Source: Opisthocomus hoazin
Lineage: Eukaryota; Chordata; Aves; Opisthocomiformes; Opisthocomidae
NCBI RefSeq assembly: GCF_030867145.1
Contig: NC_134422.1
Location: 2,820,001 to 2,884,000 of the forward strand
Length of the DNA: 64,000 nt
Reading direction: 5' to 3'
The notes under the pieces are model-generated. The model was given only the letters and a program-made list of their open reading frames with translations, searched no databases and had not been told where the DNA came from. This document shows positions 13,406 to 26,458 of this stretch, one piece after another (within the stretch, counting starts at the first letter, position 1; each line of letters starts with the position of its first letter). A program made the position numbers and the translations under genes.

Positions 13406-13702
13406 CGGGTCCTGCGCTTGGGTCAGGGCAATCCCAAGCACCAAGACAGGCTGGGTGGAGAGTGGATGGAGAGCAGACCTGAGGAGAAGGACTTGGGGGT
13501 GCTGGGTGACGAGAAGCTCAGCATGACCCAGCAATGTGCACTTGCACCCCAGAAGGCCAACCATGCCCTGGGCTGCATCCCCAGCAGTGTGGGCACAGGG
13601 CTCTGCACCCTGCTCTGGTGGAAGGGGTCCCTGCCCAGGGCAGGGGGGCTGGGACGAGATGATCTGTAAGGTCCCTTCCAACCCAAACCATTCCATGATT
13701 CT
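13406..13702 (+). repeat. CR1 LINE, internally deleted fragment
   Basis: Plus-strand CR1. It includes the ORF2 C-terminal stretch (sense codons for [19 protein letters not shown]) joined directly to the 3' UTR (tctggtggaaggggtccctg) and ending in cattccatgattcta. Several hundred bases between these parts, present in longer copies, are missing, so the copy carries an internal deletion. It is older and more diverged than the neighbouring copies. Confidence 0.88.
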
Positions 13703-16700
13703 AAATATTCAATAGTCATCTGTGGACTGAGGTAGTAGCCAGCCTTACCCCCAAAAATAAACGGGCAGGGAGAGAACACCCCTGTTCAGAGGAGCTAATG
13801 AGAAAACAAGGCTGAAAGAGTGGCACGGACACCGATTGCTAGCAGAGGGACAACACCCTGGGCCCGAGGTCCTCAGTCAGCCCAAAGGTCATCCTTGACA
13901 CTGAAAAGCCCTAGCCTTATACACAGGATTTAATAACACACAGGTAATTATTTTCATCTTTATTCCCACAAACACCATTAATAGGAACCGAGTCATCTGG
14001 CTGGAGGTTTCAGTGCTCGTGAATCATCCCGACGAGTCAATCATAATAGCACAGACAAGGAGCTTACTGAAGAGAAGGCAAAAGGAGTGGCAAGGCCCTG
14101 AGACGGCGTTGTGGAGACAAGAAGTTTAAAAGGACAGGCAAGAAATCCCACAACAATATCAGGATTATAAGGGCTCTAAGTCTCGTGAAGGTTACAAAAG
14201 CCTCGTGTTTCTGTAGGGAGATTATAAGGTCAAAATGCCTAATTCAAAAGGGCTTTACAGGAATAAATTTGTTCCAGCTCACTCCATCCATATCCGTAGA
14301 AGGTATACCCACCTGACTGTACATGGACGTATAAAATAACTTCATTTCAAACAGCCTGGAAACTTTGCATATAAAACCATTGTTAAAATAACTCATAAAA
14401 TTATGTAAGTTATGAAATAAATTGCAAAGCATTTTAAGAGTCCCATACAGACCTGAGGATTAAAGAAATAATTGATGTTAGCCATAAATAAGCTAGGTAA
14501 TTTATTGAGAAAGACATTTATTTCTCTCCTAAGAAAGATTGTTCACGACAGCCAAGCACCACGTGCATCCCTCTGGCGAGGGGCCGAGCAATGACACGCG
14601 ATATTTAAGGCAGGCTCTGCAGCAGCAATTAACCACAATGGTCCAAGCCCTATGGTGTCTCGTGCCAAGCTAAATCATGTATTCCTGAAGCATCAAAGGC
14701 CAGCTATTAATAGTTGTTATGAATTGATTAATTTAAAAGATTACATGAAATAATTAACAATCGTAGACAAAACCGGCCAGCAACATTAGCTCTGTTGATA
14801 GCAAATCCTGGCTTTGTCCTTATGGGGAATGAATGAGCGACATCTGTTCCTTCAGAAATGGTTTGGGGGTTCTTTGGGGGCCATAAGTGCTGTGACCCTG
14901 CCTTTGGTCGCTATGTAAAAATAGATTTAAATTTTCAGATATCTTCAGACACTTCCCAACTGGCCAGGCATGAAAAAACATCACTTTTTAACAGCATCTT
15001 CAGTGCAGCCCTTGGTTTCTGTGCCAACGTTCAATGCCTTTTATTCTTCCACTTGCTTGTGAAGGTTTATGAATGGTCACTTCATAGCTGGGGACATGAA
15101 AGCCGTTTCTTTAGCTGCCTATAGCTTGTACAAGCAGCAGTGTGCATCTGCGGCTCTGAGCACTGCTAGATCAGATTCCTCAAATTCCCCATAAACACTG
15201 GGAAAACAGCTAAACTGGGACTATTATCATTTCATTCTGTCTCCATCGTGAGCTAGTCTAGTCTAGGCACAAGGCTGAACTTCTTCGCTTCTCTGTCTCA
15301 GCACAGTAACTCCCCTATGAAATGTACCTTATTATTACTATTTATAGTTCTCCACTATCAGCATCCGATATAACACATCTGCCTAAATTAAGTTTTACTA
15401 GATCCTTTTTTAAAAGCCTTCTGCTGGTTTTAGTCACCTTTGTATCTTCGCTGAAGCCTTTCCAAGAGCACCCAGCATTTGGCGTTTCCGAAAGAACATC
15501 GCAGTTCTTGCGGCGGCAGAAGGCACACTGCCTATTTTCCAAAACCTCCTAGATTTAGACCAAGATTTTGGAGCACAAAGCATGAGTACATCGTTAATCT
15601 TTTGGTCTGGTGGAGTTAGGGAGGGACATCCATAGTCAGGCTGTGCAAAAGTCAGGGCATGACAGAGATGCTCATGCCCTTCACACCTCTGAGCAGCCCT
15701 TCCAGCCCAGCTTCTCCTGGCTGTCCATCGTCTGGGGGGAAAAAAAAACCTGTGAAGAGATGGTGAAACACCACAGTGCTTCCAGGTATCTGAAGTCTGG
15801 AAATGCTATAATGATCATTTTGATGGGAACTGAATCCCCGCATCTTCAGAGATATGGGAGAGGGTCTTGACGCCAACAGGTTGTCCAAATTCCAACCCTC
15901 CAACTATCTTCTGCTTCCTACAAAACCCAGGGAGCCAAGGTGTTTGTGTGCTGACCCCAGAAAGTATCGCTCAAAAAACAGTGGTCTCGGCAAGAAAAAG
16001 TTCAAAATCAGTGACAAAGACATTAAACTTTACAGCAAAGAAATACGATTGAAAGAGCTGCACTTGAAACATCAAGTTCAGTTGTTACCAAAATTCTACC
16101 AAATTGTCTTATTTTGGCAGAAGATTCAAGGCCAATAGCTTGGAGACATGTTCTAAGCTATCGGCGTTTTACAGTCATATCATAAATGTAAGACTTAGGT
16201 TCCCGCATGGCCAAACAGTCCTTGGTTTCACATGGAATTAATGACACAATTAGCAACATTTAATAATGTTCAACAGATACTCAGAGTCAGAGTAGAATGA
16301 GCAGTCTAAATGGGTGCCTTTCTATGGTATCAGCAAGACTGGATTTTCCAGTCCTACAAAGGAAATAAAAGTAAGTATCTATGGTGTTACTGGTCTCTAG
16401 CATTTGGAAATTACTTTCCCAGAAGTAAATCTGGGAACAGACTCTCAAATCACAGTATTTTATGAAGAACAGGACATACTGGGTGTTTTTGTATCCTTCA
16501 CTGGACTTCAGATTTTCCTGGTTTAAATATCACTGAATAGTGATAAGAGAGAAAAATCTGGTCAATTTGTACTAATGGCGTCCAGTCTAACACCCCAACC
16601 ACGAAAGCAGCATGAAATGAAAAGGATTTTGACCCAGTTCAGCATCCCTTCATTTTCAATGGTATGATTCCTTTTGGACATCCCTTCGAGAGAGCACAGC

Positions 16701-18706
16701 TTAATAGAACAAAACATAACACCTATCTGGTGTTGGTCCCACCCAAATCAATACTTCAGATAAACAAGAAAATATTACAAGAAACAATGAGAGAAGGTTT
16801 ACTGACAGATGGGCAGGTAAAGAAAAGCTGGAGGGAAAAAGCAGGAGCACTTCAAGGGCAAGGGGGGAGCATAATATGGGAAAAAAAAAAGGTGCGTGGG
16901 GAAAGCAACAGAAGATTTAAGACAATTCATGGTCAGGTGGCGGGGGAAAGCCCTATATCCTCCAGGACCTGCTGTCCTCTGCCTGACAAGAAACCAGATT
17001 AATTAGCCAGCGCAGGGGTCTGTGCCACAGCAAAAGCATCGACATGCCCAAAATCTTCTTCTAAGGCTTTATGCCAGAGGCAGCATGAGTTGGGTTAAAA
17101 AAAAAAAAAAAAAGACAAAAAAATGGCCAAGTCACTAAGGAACACAAGGCAGAAGCTCCAGCTAAGCAGGAGCCACCAAAACACTTGCACGTAGCTACGT
17201 GATGTTCGGTTTCCCAGTAGAAGGTATTGAAGGTGCGCGGCATGTTTTAACAACGCGCTCTGCAATTTATAAATGATGGTTTCAGCACGCCCGTTTTACC
17301 CTCCGAGAACAGTATTGTAGCAAACAACTTACTGGGTGTTTTTCCTTCACTGCCAGGCTTCAGCAGAAGACACCTCCGTGCCAGGAAGGGAACTCCAGGT
17401 CGGGTATCCACCGTAGGAGCTACGGTCAGGAGCCTTTCCGCCAGCTGAAGGATGCTTCACAAAAAGCGCGCTTCTGGATCAGCGGCAGCGGAACCATGCA
17501 ATAAAGGCCTAAAAAAAGAAAAAAAAAAAAGAAAAAAAAAAAAGGAAAAAAGAAAAAAATGAGAGTTAGTGCAATACAAATAGTTAATTTTTTTTTCCAC
17601 ATGCTGTTTTTTTTTTTTTTGCAAAGTGCAAGGAGAAAAGTGACAGGGATGAAAGAGACCCTGATTGCCCACTATTAACTGCTAGTAATACCATTATTTT
17701 ATTTACTAGAGTGAAAATTAATAAAGACACTAATAAGAGGTTTGATTGAGGCATCGTGGCGTTTCATTACAGCCTGGTGAAAGATTGGAAATAAACCTGA
17801 TAGCTCTGTGCTCTGTTGTGAAGATGCAAACACACATGCCTGTATTCACCCGTACTTGCCAGGAGAGCTCCTCATGATTCTTTGACAGCTTTAACCCCCC
17901 CAGCAGAAGATTTCTTGCTTTTTTCCCCTTTTTATGCCTAGTATCGCAACATTACAATGTTAAAATTTGTTTACCATCAACATACCGATAATTTATCTAC
18001 CTGTTGTGCCTTTGATCAGGGCCTGTCAAAGCAGGGCAGAAAATGTAATTAATTAAGCCTCCCCATACTCCTGGGGTTGGTAGTGGGATACAGCGTCATC
18101 GCTTCACGGTGCAAGGAAACATCAATTCCCTCAGTGACCTGCTCGGTAAAGATAAACGCTATCTCCAGCTCCAGAGATGGGGAGAGGGCAGAAAGCAAAA
18201 TGTAGTATCTGCTGGGATTGGGTAAGGAAATTAAATTCATCACCTTTGCTTGATAAACATCTTAGAAACTCCAGTGTAAATGAATACAGCAACAGCATGG
18301 CACAAAGAAATTAAAAGATTTTGGAAACTTTTCATGGATACGTTAGAGAAACAGGAAGCAAACAGGTAAGCTTTCCTATAGTTTAGGGTGATGTAAACAA
18401 TAACACTGTTTTAAGCAGTTGGATAATAATAATGCCATTTCATTTGCAAGGAGCTATACGTTATCAGCGCCCCTGTGTATACATCATCTCTGGTGATGCT
18501 CCCACATCTTTTGCCTGCCTGATATTTTCATAAATGAAAACCTCAGAGCTCTGTTTTGGGAATGAATATCTACTCGAATTGATGTTAAATCAGCAGCCTC
18601 TATCCCCCCAACCCACGCATTTCTGTTTCTTCCCGAATCTTAAAAACGAGCAGATGGGCTAGAGTTACTCTTTGCAGATCCTATTGCTACGAGCGTGTGT
18701 ATGTCT
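13703..18706. other. Intergenic DNA, no gene recognised
   Basis: AT-rich sequence with an A-rich run at 17097-17113 and an A/G low-complexity stretch at about 17511-17560. I see no exon, RNA gene or mobile element. The stretch near 14700-14770 is rich in ATTA and TAAT cores. Confidence 0.6.
17511..17560. repeat. A-rich low-complexity tract
   Basis: Runs of A separated by single or paired G over about 50 bp. Confidence 0.9.
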
Positions 18707-19600
18707 AGAATCACAGAATGTTTGGGGTTGGCAGGGACCTCTGTGGGTCACCCAGCCCAACCCTCCTGCCGAAGCAGGGTCAACCACAGCAGGCTGCACA
18801 GCACTGCATCCAGCCGGGTCTTGAGTATCTCCAGAGAAGGAGACTCCACCACCTCCCTGGGCAGCCTGGGCCAGGGCTCTGTCACCCTCAGAGGGAAGAA
18901 GTTCTTCCTCATGTTCAGACGGAACTTCCTCTGCTTCAGTTTGTGCCCATTGCCCCTTGTCCTGTCGCTGGGCACCACTGCAAAGAGTCTGGCCCCATCC
19001 TCCTGACATCCACCCTTGAGATATTTACAGGCAGTTATAAGGTCTTCTCTCAGCCTTCTCTTCTCCAGGCTAAACAAGCCCAGCTCCCTCAGCGTTTCCT
19101 CTCAGGAGAGATGCTCCAGTCCCCTCCTCATCCTCGTAGCCCTCCGCTGGACTCTCTCCAGTAGCTCCTCATCTTTCTTGAACTGGGGAGCCCAGAACTG
19201 GACACATTACTACAGATGGGGCCTCACTAGGGCAGAGTAGAGAGGAAGGAGAACCTCCCTCATCCTGCTGGCCACACTCTTCCTAATGCACCCCAGGGGA
19301 CCATTGGCCTTCTTGGCAACCAGGGCACACTGCTGGCTCATGGTTAACTTGTCATCCACCAGCACACCCAGGTCCCTCTCCACAGAGCTGCTCTCCAGCA
19401 GGTCAGCCCCAGCCTGTACTGGTGCCTGGGGTTGTTCCTCCCCAGGTGCAGGACCCTGTACTTGCCTTGTTGAACTCCCTGAGGTTCCTCTCTGCCCAAA
19501 TCTCCAGCCTGTCCAGGTCTCGCTGAATGGCAGCACAGCCTGCCGGGGTATCCACCACTCCTCCCAGTTTTGGGTCATCAGCAATTCACTAGGGAGCATC
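18707..19600 (-). repeat. CR1 LINE, about 0.9 kb, ORF2 C-terminus plus 3' UTR
   Basis: Minus-strand CR1. The 3' octamers (agaatcacagaatg) lie at the left edge. The minus-strand translation shows the CR1 ORF2 C-terminal block [20 protein letters not shown] followed by [13 protein letters not shown]. It is broken by frame changes and is not functional. Its 3' region closely matches the copy at 32864-34312, indicating one subfamily. Confidence 0.95.
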
Positions 19601-22600
19601 AAGGTTGTGTGATAAATAACCGAGCATTTTCACAAAATTACTAAATTATATCTGTTTGGTTGGTTGGTTTTTCACCATTCCTTCCAGAGGAGCAAGCAAA
19701 ACCATTGCTATCCAGGTAAAAGATACATGAGGAGCATCTCTCCGTTTGCAAATGCACCAAAACATTCAGGTACAAAACAGCTGAGCTTTCCAGAGTTGAT
19801 ACATTTGGTTTCTTAAGCAGAAAAAAGACTGTTCGAAGAAAAATCCCAATAATTTCTGATATTCATAGCTGGCTATTTCTGACAGTTGGATCCTCAATTA
19901 AGCACAAGAGAAATACCTGTTTTTAAGTTCTCGGCTCTCCAGCATAACTAGGTAGAGAGCGCAACCAAGACAAAATTAAAAAAATTAGAAAAAAAACGAT
20001 GGATTTAAAAGAAAATACCAAAGGGGCCCTAAACCAACACCTTTTATATTCTTCCCTCAGGGAAGAAGTCTTTAAAGCAGGTGCAGAGATAAGCAGAAGA
20101 AGGCACAACGGAGTGGTGCAAACACAATGGGGAAGAAACTGTGAAAGTACACACAGGCACAATGACACCTCCTTGCTGTGGAAACGGTGTCAGATGGCAT
20201 CAACAAGCTGCACAAAGAAAGCTGTAACTGCAAAATAACGTGCAAGTTGAACACCAGCCTGTTCCTTTGGCCCTGTGCCTCTGTTACTAAAAAATATCAT
20301 TAATTATATCACTGATGCCAGGTCAGAAAGCTGTTGAAGGAGTATGTCTACACACATTGGCTTCCGCTCTTCCTCTCAGACGCAAGAAAAGGACTAATGG
20401 GAAGTTCTTCCCTAAAGGATTTTGCAAGATTCGTGGAATGGGAGAAATCTCTAGAAACGTGCCCCCTTTGCCAGCATCACACGCACGACCTTTTAGTTCA
20501 GAGACAGTTCCAGCCTTTATTAGGACCATTCAATCTGTGCCATGCCCCAAAGCGAAGAGCCCGTGTTCAGCTTGAAGCTGGACACCTCACTTTGTTAAGC
20601 ACCGGATCCACCGTCCACTGAAGCTGAATTAATGCAATTCTGCCACCAACTTCAGCCTTGTTTCATTAGGCTCTAAAAACAATAATTTCAAACGTCTCTA
20701 TTTTTTCCCCCATAGCTAAACTCCACCAACAAATTAATGTTTTTTTAATCATCAAGAACATCTTGGGTTTTGCCTCTTGCTTTTAGGTCAGAATTACTGG
20801 GTATCTGATGTCGGCAACGGAACCATATTACTTGTTGCCCTTCTTTCCTAGATAGGGTTGCTTTTCAGCTAGATGTCTTCTTTGGGCTTATATATTAAGC
20901 AGGTATAATATGAAATGGAGGAACAACAAGCTGATTAAAAAAAAAATCATTAGTAATTGTTCAGGCTACCACACTGGCAATTTGGCAGAACTGTCATGTG
21001 ACATTGCCATGTTTAAAATACAGGATGAAATAAGCTGTGAGTTTAATAAAATAATACACAAAAGAAGAGGGAAAAGCCACTGGCAAATACTTCTCATGAC
21101 TTTATAGTTAACATGTTAAGGGTCCAAAATAACATCTGTGTTCTTCCTACATTCTTACAAAAATCACTTGCGTATTACGTTAGCTTGCTTTGAAAGCCCA
21201 CAGCAGATTTATTATTTCCTTTGGAAAAAAAACGTACTTTGTTCTTCCTACAATATCATTCCCATCAACCGTAGCATGCCAAAAGAAGCTGCTTTGGGAA
21301 TAAGCCAAAAAGATTGAGACAATGTGGTATACTCTAAGCACAGACTATTTATGGGCTACGAGAGAAAATCCTTTTGTAATTTTTGAAGTCTGCATTTGGT
21401 GCGAGTTAATGAGAAAGTTTGAGGGACTGAAAGGTCTCATTATGATATGTCACTCCAAGATCGCATCTTTGTTTTCTTAGTTTTCTTTTAAGCTGCTCCC
21501 AAGCTGGATAAAAGAATCCTTATGGGAGAGGATGAGACAAACTTTGAGAATTTCAGCGCAAAGATGGCCGGTCCAGATTTGATCCAGTTATTCTGCGCTT
21601 GCCGTGAGCTGGAGTGAACGAACCTACAAGTCACTCAGAAGAGAGACTGTTGACAGAGCTCTAAAACCCCAGCGACATTTTTCTCCCACTCTGCTGGCAT
21701 CCCTTTGGGCCGAGTAGAGAGTTTCTGGTTATTTACCATCCCGTGCGCATTGATACAAATTTAGTCCTCTCTTCTGTTTAGGAATTTCTCCTTTTTTCCC
21801 AGGATCCAAATAATTTTTCCAGATTAGTTACTAGGTGATCCTGAAGCAACAGCTATGATGCTGTGCGTCCTCTGCAGAAAGGTGCCCAATGGCCATAGCT
21901 GTCTGCTTGGAGCGCTACCTCACAGAGCCAGCTGCCTCCTTCCGAAGGGGAAGACTGAAATCAGTTGACATGGTTTGAAAAATTATTTCATCACTAGTAA
22001 CGGATTATTTCCTCTCATTAATCTTCTCACGTGATTAAATATAACCCTTTGAAGAGAAGCCATTTCCCAAGTGGACACAGGAAAACCTGTCAAATGAAAA
22101 TCAAGATGGTCAAAAAGAAGAATTGGGATGCATGGTGGGAAGCAACTGCTGCAGTTGCTGCTCAGCTCTAGGACCTCTGTGTTAAATGTCTGTTTACAAA
22201 TCCATACAGCTTGGGGGAGTTATGAAATAGTTCATCCAGTGGCTTCACGGGAGTGCTGGCTCCAGACCCGCAAGCCTCACCGTCTTGGCAGCATTACAGC
22301 AGTCTGCGCTCCAGTGCTCGTTTATTTGTTTCACCCCTAGCATTGCAATTTGTTGCGTGCTGCAATCTTGTTCAAGCAGGCAAAAAAAAGAAGAGTAGCT
22401 AAGCTAGCGATTGGCACGTTAACTACAGCGGTGATCAGAGGGAAGGATGTACTTCCCATGATGGCACAGGGTGCCTACACATGTAGCATTGCATCCTTTG
22501 GCATGGTGGTTTTGTGACCATACCCAGCCCTATAGTAGTCCTAAATTTTGTCTTAATGTGATAATTTCATGAAAGGTTTTTTCTCTTGAACAGAGTCCTG

Positions 22601-25600
22601 GGAAAAAACACCCAATAAGCAGCAGTATGGGACTAGAGAGAACCTCCTTCGCCAGCAAACCTCATCCTCAGTCATCACAAACAGTTCTGTCAACATCTGT
22701 TTCACAAAGGGATTGACTTTCATGTTAAACACGCAGCTCCTCCAACTGGATGGCTGTTCCTGAGACTCACTGATCTGGTCACCACCAGAAACACCAGCCA
22801 CCCACCCAGGCTATCCATGGCTGCATCACATTCCGCACTGCGTTCCCTCAGGTTGCTCCCAGAAGCGAGGATGGTCAGCAACAGGCTTTCCAATGCAAGC
22901 CTGCTTTTTTTAGTACAGCATACGTACAGAGGAAGTCATCAAGCAGAAACTGCTTGAGGTTCTCTCTTGTGCCTCTTCTAAAGGACTAGGGCAGCACATC
23001 TTTGCCTATGCACGACTCCAGTCCCATTTGTTCTTGTGCCAACTTGTCCTTTCAACAGAGCAGCTTAGACCTGCTTCCCCAGAGTGCTCCCAACCTGTAG
23101 GGCTTGGTCTGTGCCCTTCCTCTCCTCTCAGTCTCCAAACCACTTACACAGCAGGAGAACGCGTCCCCGGAGAGGCAACAATTGCTGGAAGTGATGTAGT
23201 CAAGGTTGGGGAGGAGCTGAGTTACCTGCGGTGAACCTCACCAGCACAGTTATGCCCCGGACCCCTTGGTCATCCCCTTCTCTTCACCAATCCCCCTAGG
23301 AGCCCCATTCCCTACATGGGCCTTATTTTCAATAATTCAGTTCAATACTGAGCATACCTGCCGAGAGCCATGCCTGTTCTCTGCAAGTTCCTTGCACATC
23401 TAGAGCCAACACCAAACTAAGCTGGAGGGGAAATATTAATATATGTGTAGAAGAGAAAATGGTAGAGCTCAAACTAGTCATGGTTGAAAGCCTAAGTCTG
23501 AAAGCATTTCTGAATACTCACTGCAGAACTCAGTTCTCAATAAAACACTTGGATTTAGCAATTTTCACACAGAATGAAGGACCCAGTGTCCGCTACTTCG
23601 ACGTGCTCTCACGCTCTGGCTTTTGGCACACACGTGAGTCCATGGAGCAGGGCTGGAAGAGGTCCAGAGTGGTTTACATTTTCAGCTCAACACAAGAAAA
23701 ACTTTGCATGTATGATTGATACATTAGCTTCTAAATATAAGGGCAGAAAATGTAAAACCATCCAAAAATACTACCAGATGCCACCCATCAGTCATTAAAT
23801 AACTTTCTTTTTTTGTACTATACTAAACAACAGCAATTTCTAGGAAATCTTAAAATTAGATCGTGGGAGTAGAACTGTACCTAGGAATCTTCTTATCAAA
23901 TGGGTGAACAGGCAACATTTTGAAGGATTTATAACGAACCTTTAAAATAAACACAACCTCTCCTATCTGTTTACTTCTCAGTAACCCGTTCATGCCAGCA
24001 GCCACGGAGCCAAGCAGTCTGCTTCTCCACAGAAATCAGAGGAGCTGTAAAATTGCATCAGCGTAAAGATAAATGCCCTCACCTGGGAGAGACGGGGATC
24101 CACAGCGAGCAGAAAGGAATGTAAGATGAGATCTACCACAAACGCCACAACGATAGTAGCTGGGCAACACGCAAACGCTCCCCAAACTGCAGAACTTGGG
24201 AAACACAACGGAAATCCAGCCCTTTCCCTCATCTCTGTGCAAGATGTTTGCAATCCGTCCGATAAGTGCCTCTTTCCAAACACGTTCAATCCATTGGAGT
24301 ACACGGGGATCTTTAAAATACTAAATGTGCTCGTGTGTTTCTTCCTGGAGTACTGAAAATTCAGATTTCTTTTCAAGTTTTGGCTATGAATATCAAATAT
24401 TGAATATGATAAATTGCTTCAGTGGAAGAGAAACCAGTGGGAGTTAAATCCTTTTTGCACTTTTTTCTGTTGTTGTTTTGGGTTTTTTTTTCACATATTC
24501 TTCAAGCTCATTAGCTGTCAATTGAACGATTCTGTTCTTAAAATAGCATAATGACAGCTGATCATCTCCAGCCTATTTTCCCCAGAGAAATTTTCATCAC
24601 TGAGATTACTTAGTTTCACACAAAACATAACTGCTCCAAAGCTCCCTGTTCAAGAACAATTAATGCTCTGACAAACAGTGGCAGCCACGGCTGAGCTTTG
24701 GGAAAGCCAAGCACGTTAATTAAGAATGTATCCGAACAAGGATGGGAATGCCTCATACACAGCCACAGAGCTCTCGAGCTCTTCTACCATGGCCCAGCCC
24801 CAAAAGTGAATCAAATTCAGTGGGGCTACTCATGCCTAAATTTACATGTGTGCTTAAAATAGTTTTAGACTGGGATCCAGTCCAGCTGGCAACTGGAACA
24901 GACTCATTAAGGGTTATCGGGACCCACAGCTAGAGGGGGAGAAAGGCTCTCATTGTGGCCTTGGAGCTCAGACAAGGAATGGAGGACTCGGTTGTGCATC
25001 GTGGAAGGTCAGAAGGTGGAGAGGATCTACAGCTATAACAAACAGGGCTGGCGAGCACCACATCCCAGGCAGCAGCACTCACAGTTAACACTTCCACATC
25101 AGGATGTTAACTGCAAATAAAGTCCATTATTGCTAACAGAAGACAGATGAGAACTGAGAAGATAAAACACTAGAAATGCTGCAAAGCTATGTACTGTTAG
25201 AGAATCGACACACAAGGGCAGCAGCAGCAGACGCAGGTGGCTGAGCAGGGCAGCAGTACCAGGGTCTGCAAGAACTCCCACAGCAGCGTCTCCAGCAAAA
25301 GCAAAGGTAATGAGGCAAGAAAACCCACAGCAGCCTATTGAAAGTTAAGGGGGTTAACTTTCTTGGTTCTCCCAAATGTGAGGCACTGTAGAACCCAACG
25401 TTCTCTCAGCGTGGCCCCACTGGCCTGCCCACAGCACACATGGGCATCAGCCCCAGAAGATGCCCTGCACCTGAAGAGAGATGCATCTCTCTTTAGATAA
25501 CCCCGGTATCATTGCTAAACTGGCAATTGTGCTTTCTCAAAGGAAGCCTGCGGAAGTGGAGTTGTTCTCCAGACAGGCATGCGTTGCCACAAAGGAATTC

Positions 25601-26190
25601 ACAAAGCAGAAGCAGGGCACAGCCTGAACAGGGCTTGCTGGTGCTTTCCCCAGTGCCTTCAGCCTCATAGACACGATCTTCCTCCCGCCTGTCCCCATCT
25701 CCTACTGCTTTCCCCTCTGCCCACCGCTGTTCTGCTCCCCGGAGCCTCTTGCCCTGAAGGCACTTGCATCGTCCCACGACATCGTTTTAGGGCAGGACAG
25801 GAACAACAGAGGAAGAGAGAGGGAGGCTTAACCAATAGAAGAGGAAAAGCACCAAAGAGAGCAACAAGAAAGAACGGAGCTCTAAACCCACGACCTATAG
25901 AGGAAGGTCTAATGAGTGGGAACTATTCAACCTGCAGAGGTTTGCTGGCAGAACAAAAGGGCAGGTTCATTAAAGATCACTGAGGGACAACCTACTCAGC
26001 CTGTTCATGATAGAAGTGAACACATCTACTACAACAAAAATTGCCCAAGCTGGGCAGGAGCAAAAACTTAGAAGTAAGGGCAGTGAAGCGTAGGAAGCGT
26101 TTTCCTTGCCCTCAGTGGAGTTCTTCCAGCCCAGGATAGACAAGGGCTGCTGAGGAGACAGGGAACAGAGCTGCCTTCACATCTATCCTG
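19601..26190. other. Intergenic DNA, no gene recognised
   Basis: No coding signature, RNA gene or clear repeat found. The longest open frames (25579-25983 plus, 23990-24376 minus) show no domain. Confidence 0.6.
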
Positions 26191-26458
26191 TAGGACAAGG
26201 AGTAATGGCTTTAAACTAAGGAAGGGTAGGTTTAGACTAGATACGAGGAAGAAATTTTTTACCATGAGGGCTGTGAAACACTGGAACAGATTGCCCAGAG
26301 AAGCAGTGGAGGCCCCCTCCCTGGAAACATTCAAGGCCAGGTTGGACAGGGCTCTGAGCAACCTGATCCAGTTGAAGATGGCCCTGCTCACTGCAGGGGG
26401 GTTGGGCTAGATGGCCTCTGAAGGTCCCTTCCAGCCCAAAGCATTCTATGATTCTATC
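26191..26458 (+). repeat. CR1 LINE, 3' fragment (second CR1 lineage)
   Basis: Plus-strand CR1 of a different lineage from most copies here. It contains aggacaaggagtaatggct, then the aactggaacagattgcccag-type segment, and it ends in gcattctatgattctat. About 270 bp. Faintly CR1-like sequence may continue upstream (about 25890-25935), but I cannot establish that. Confidence 0.9.
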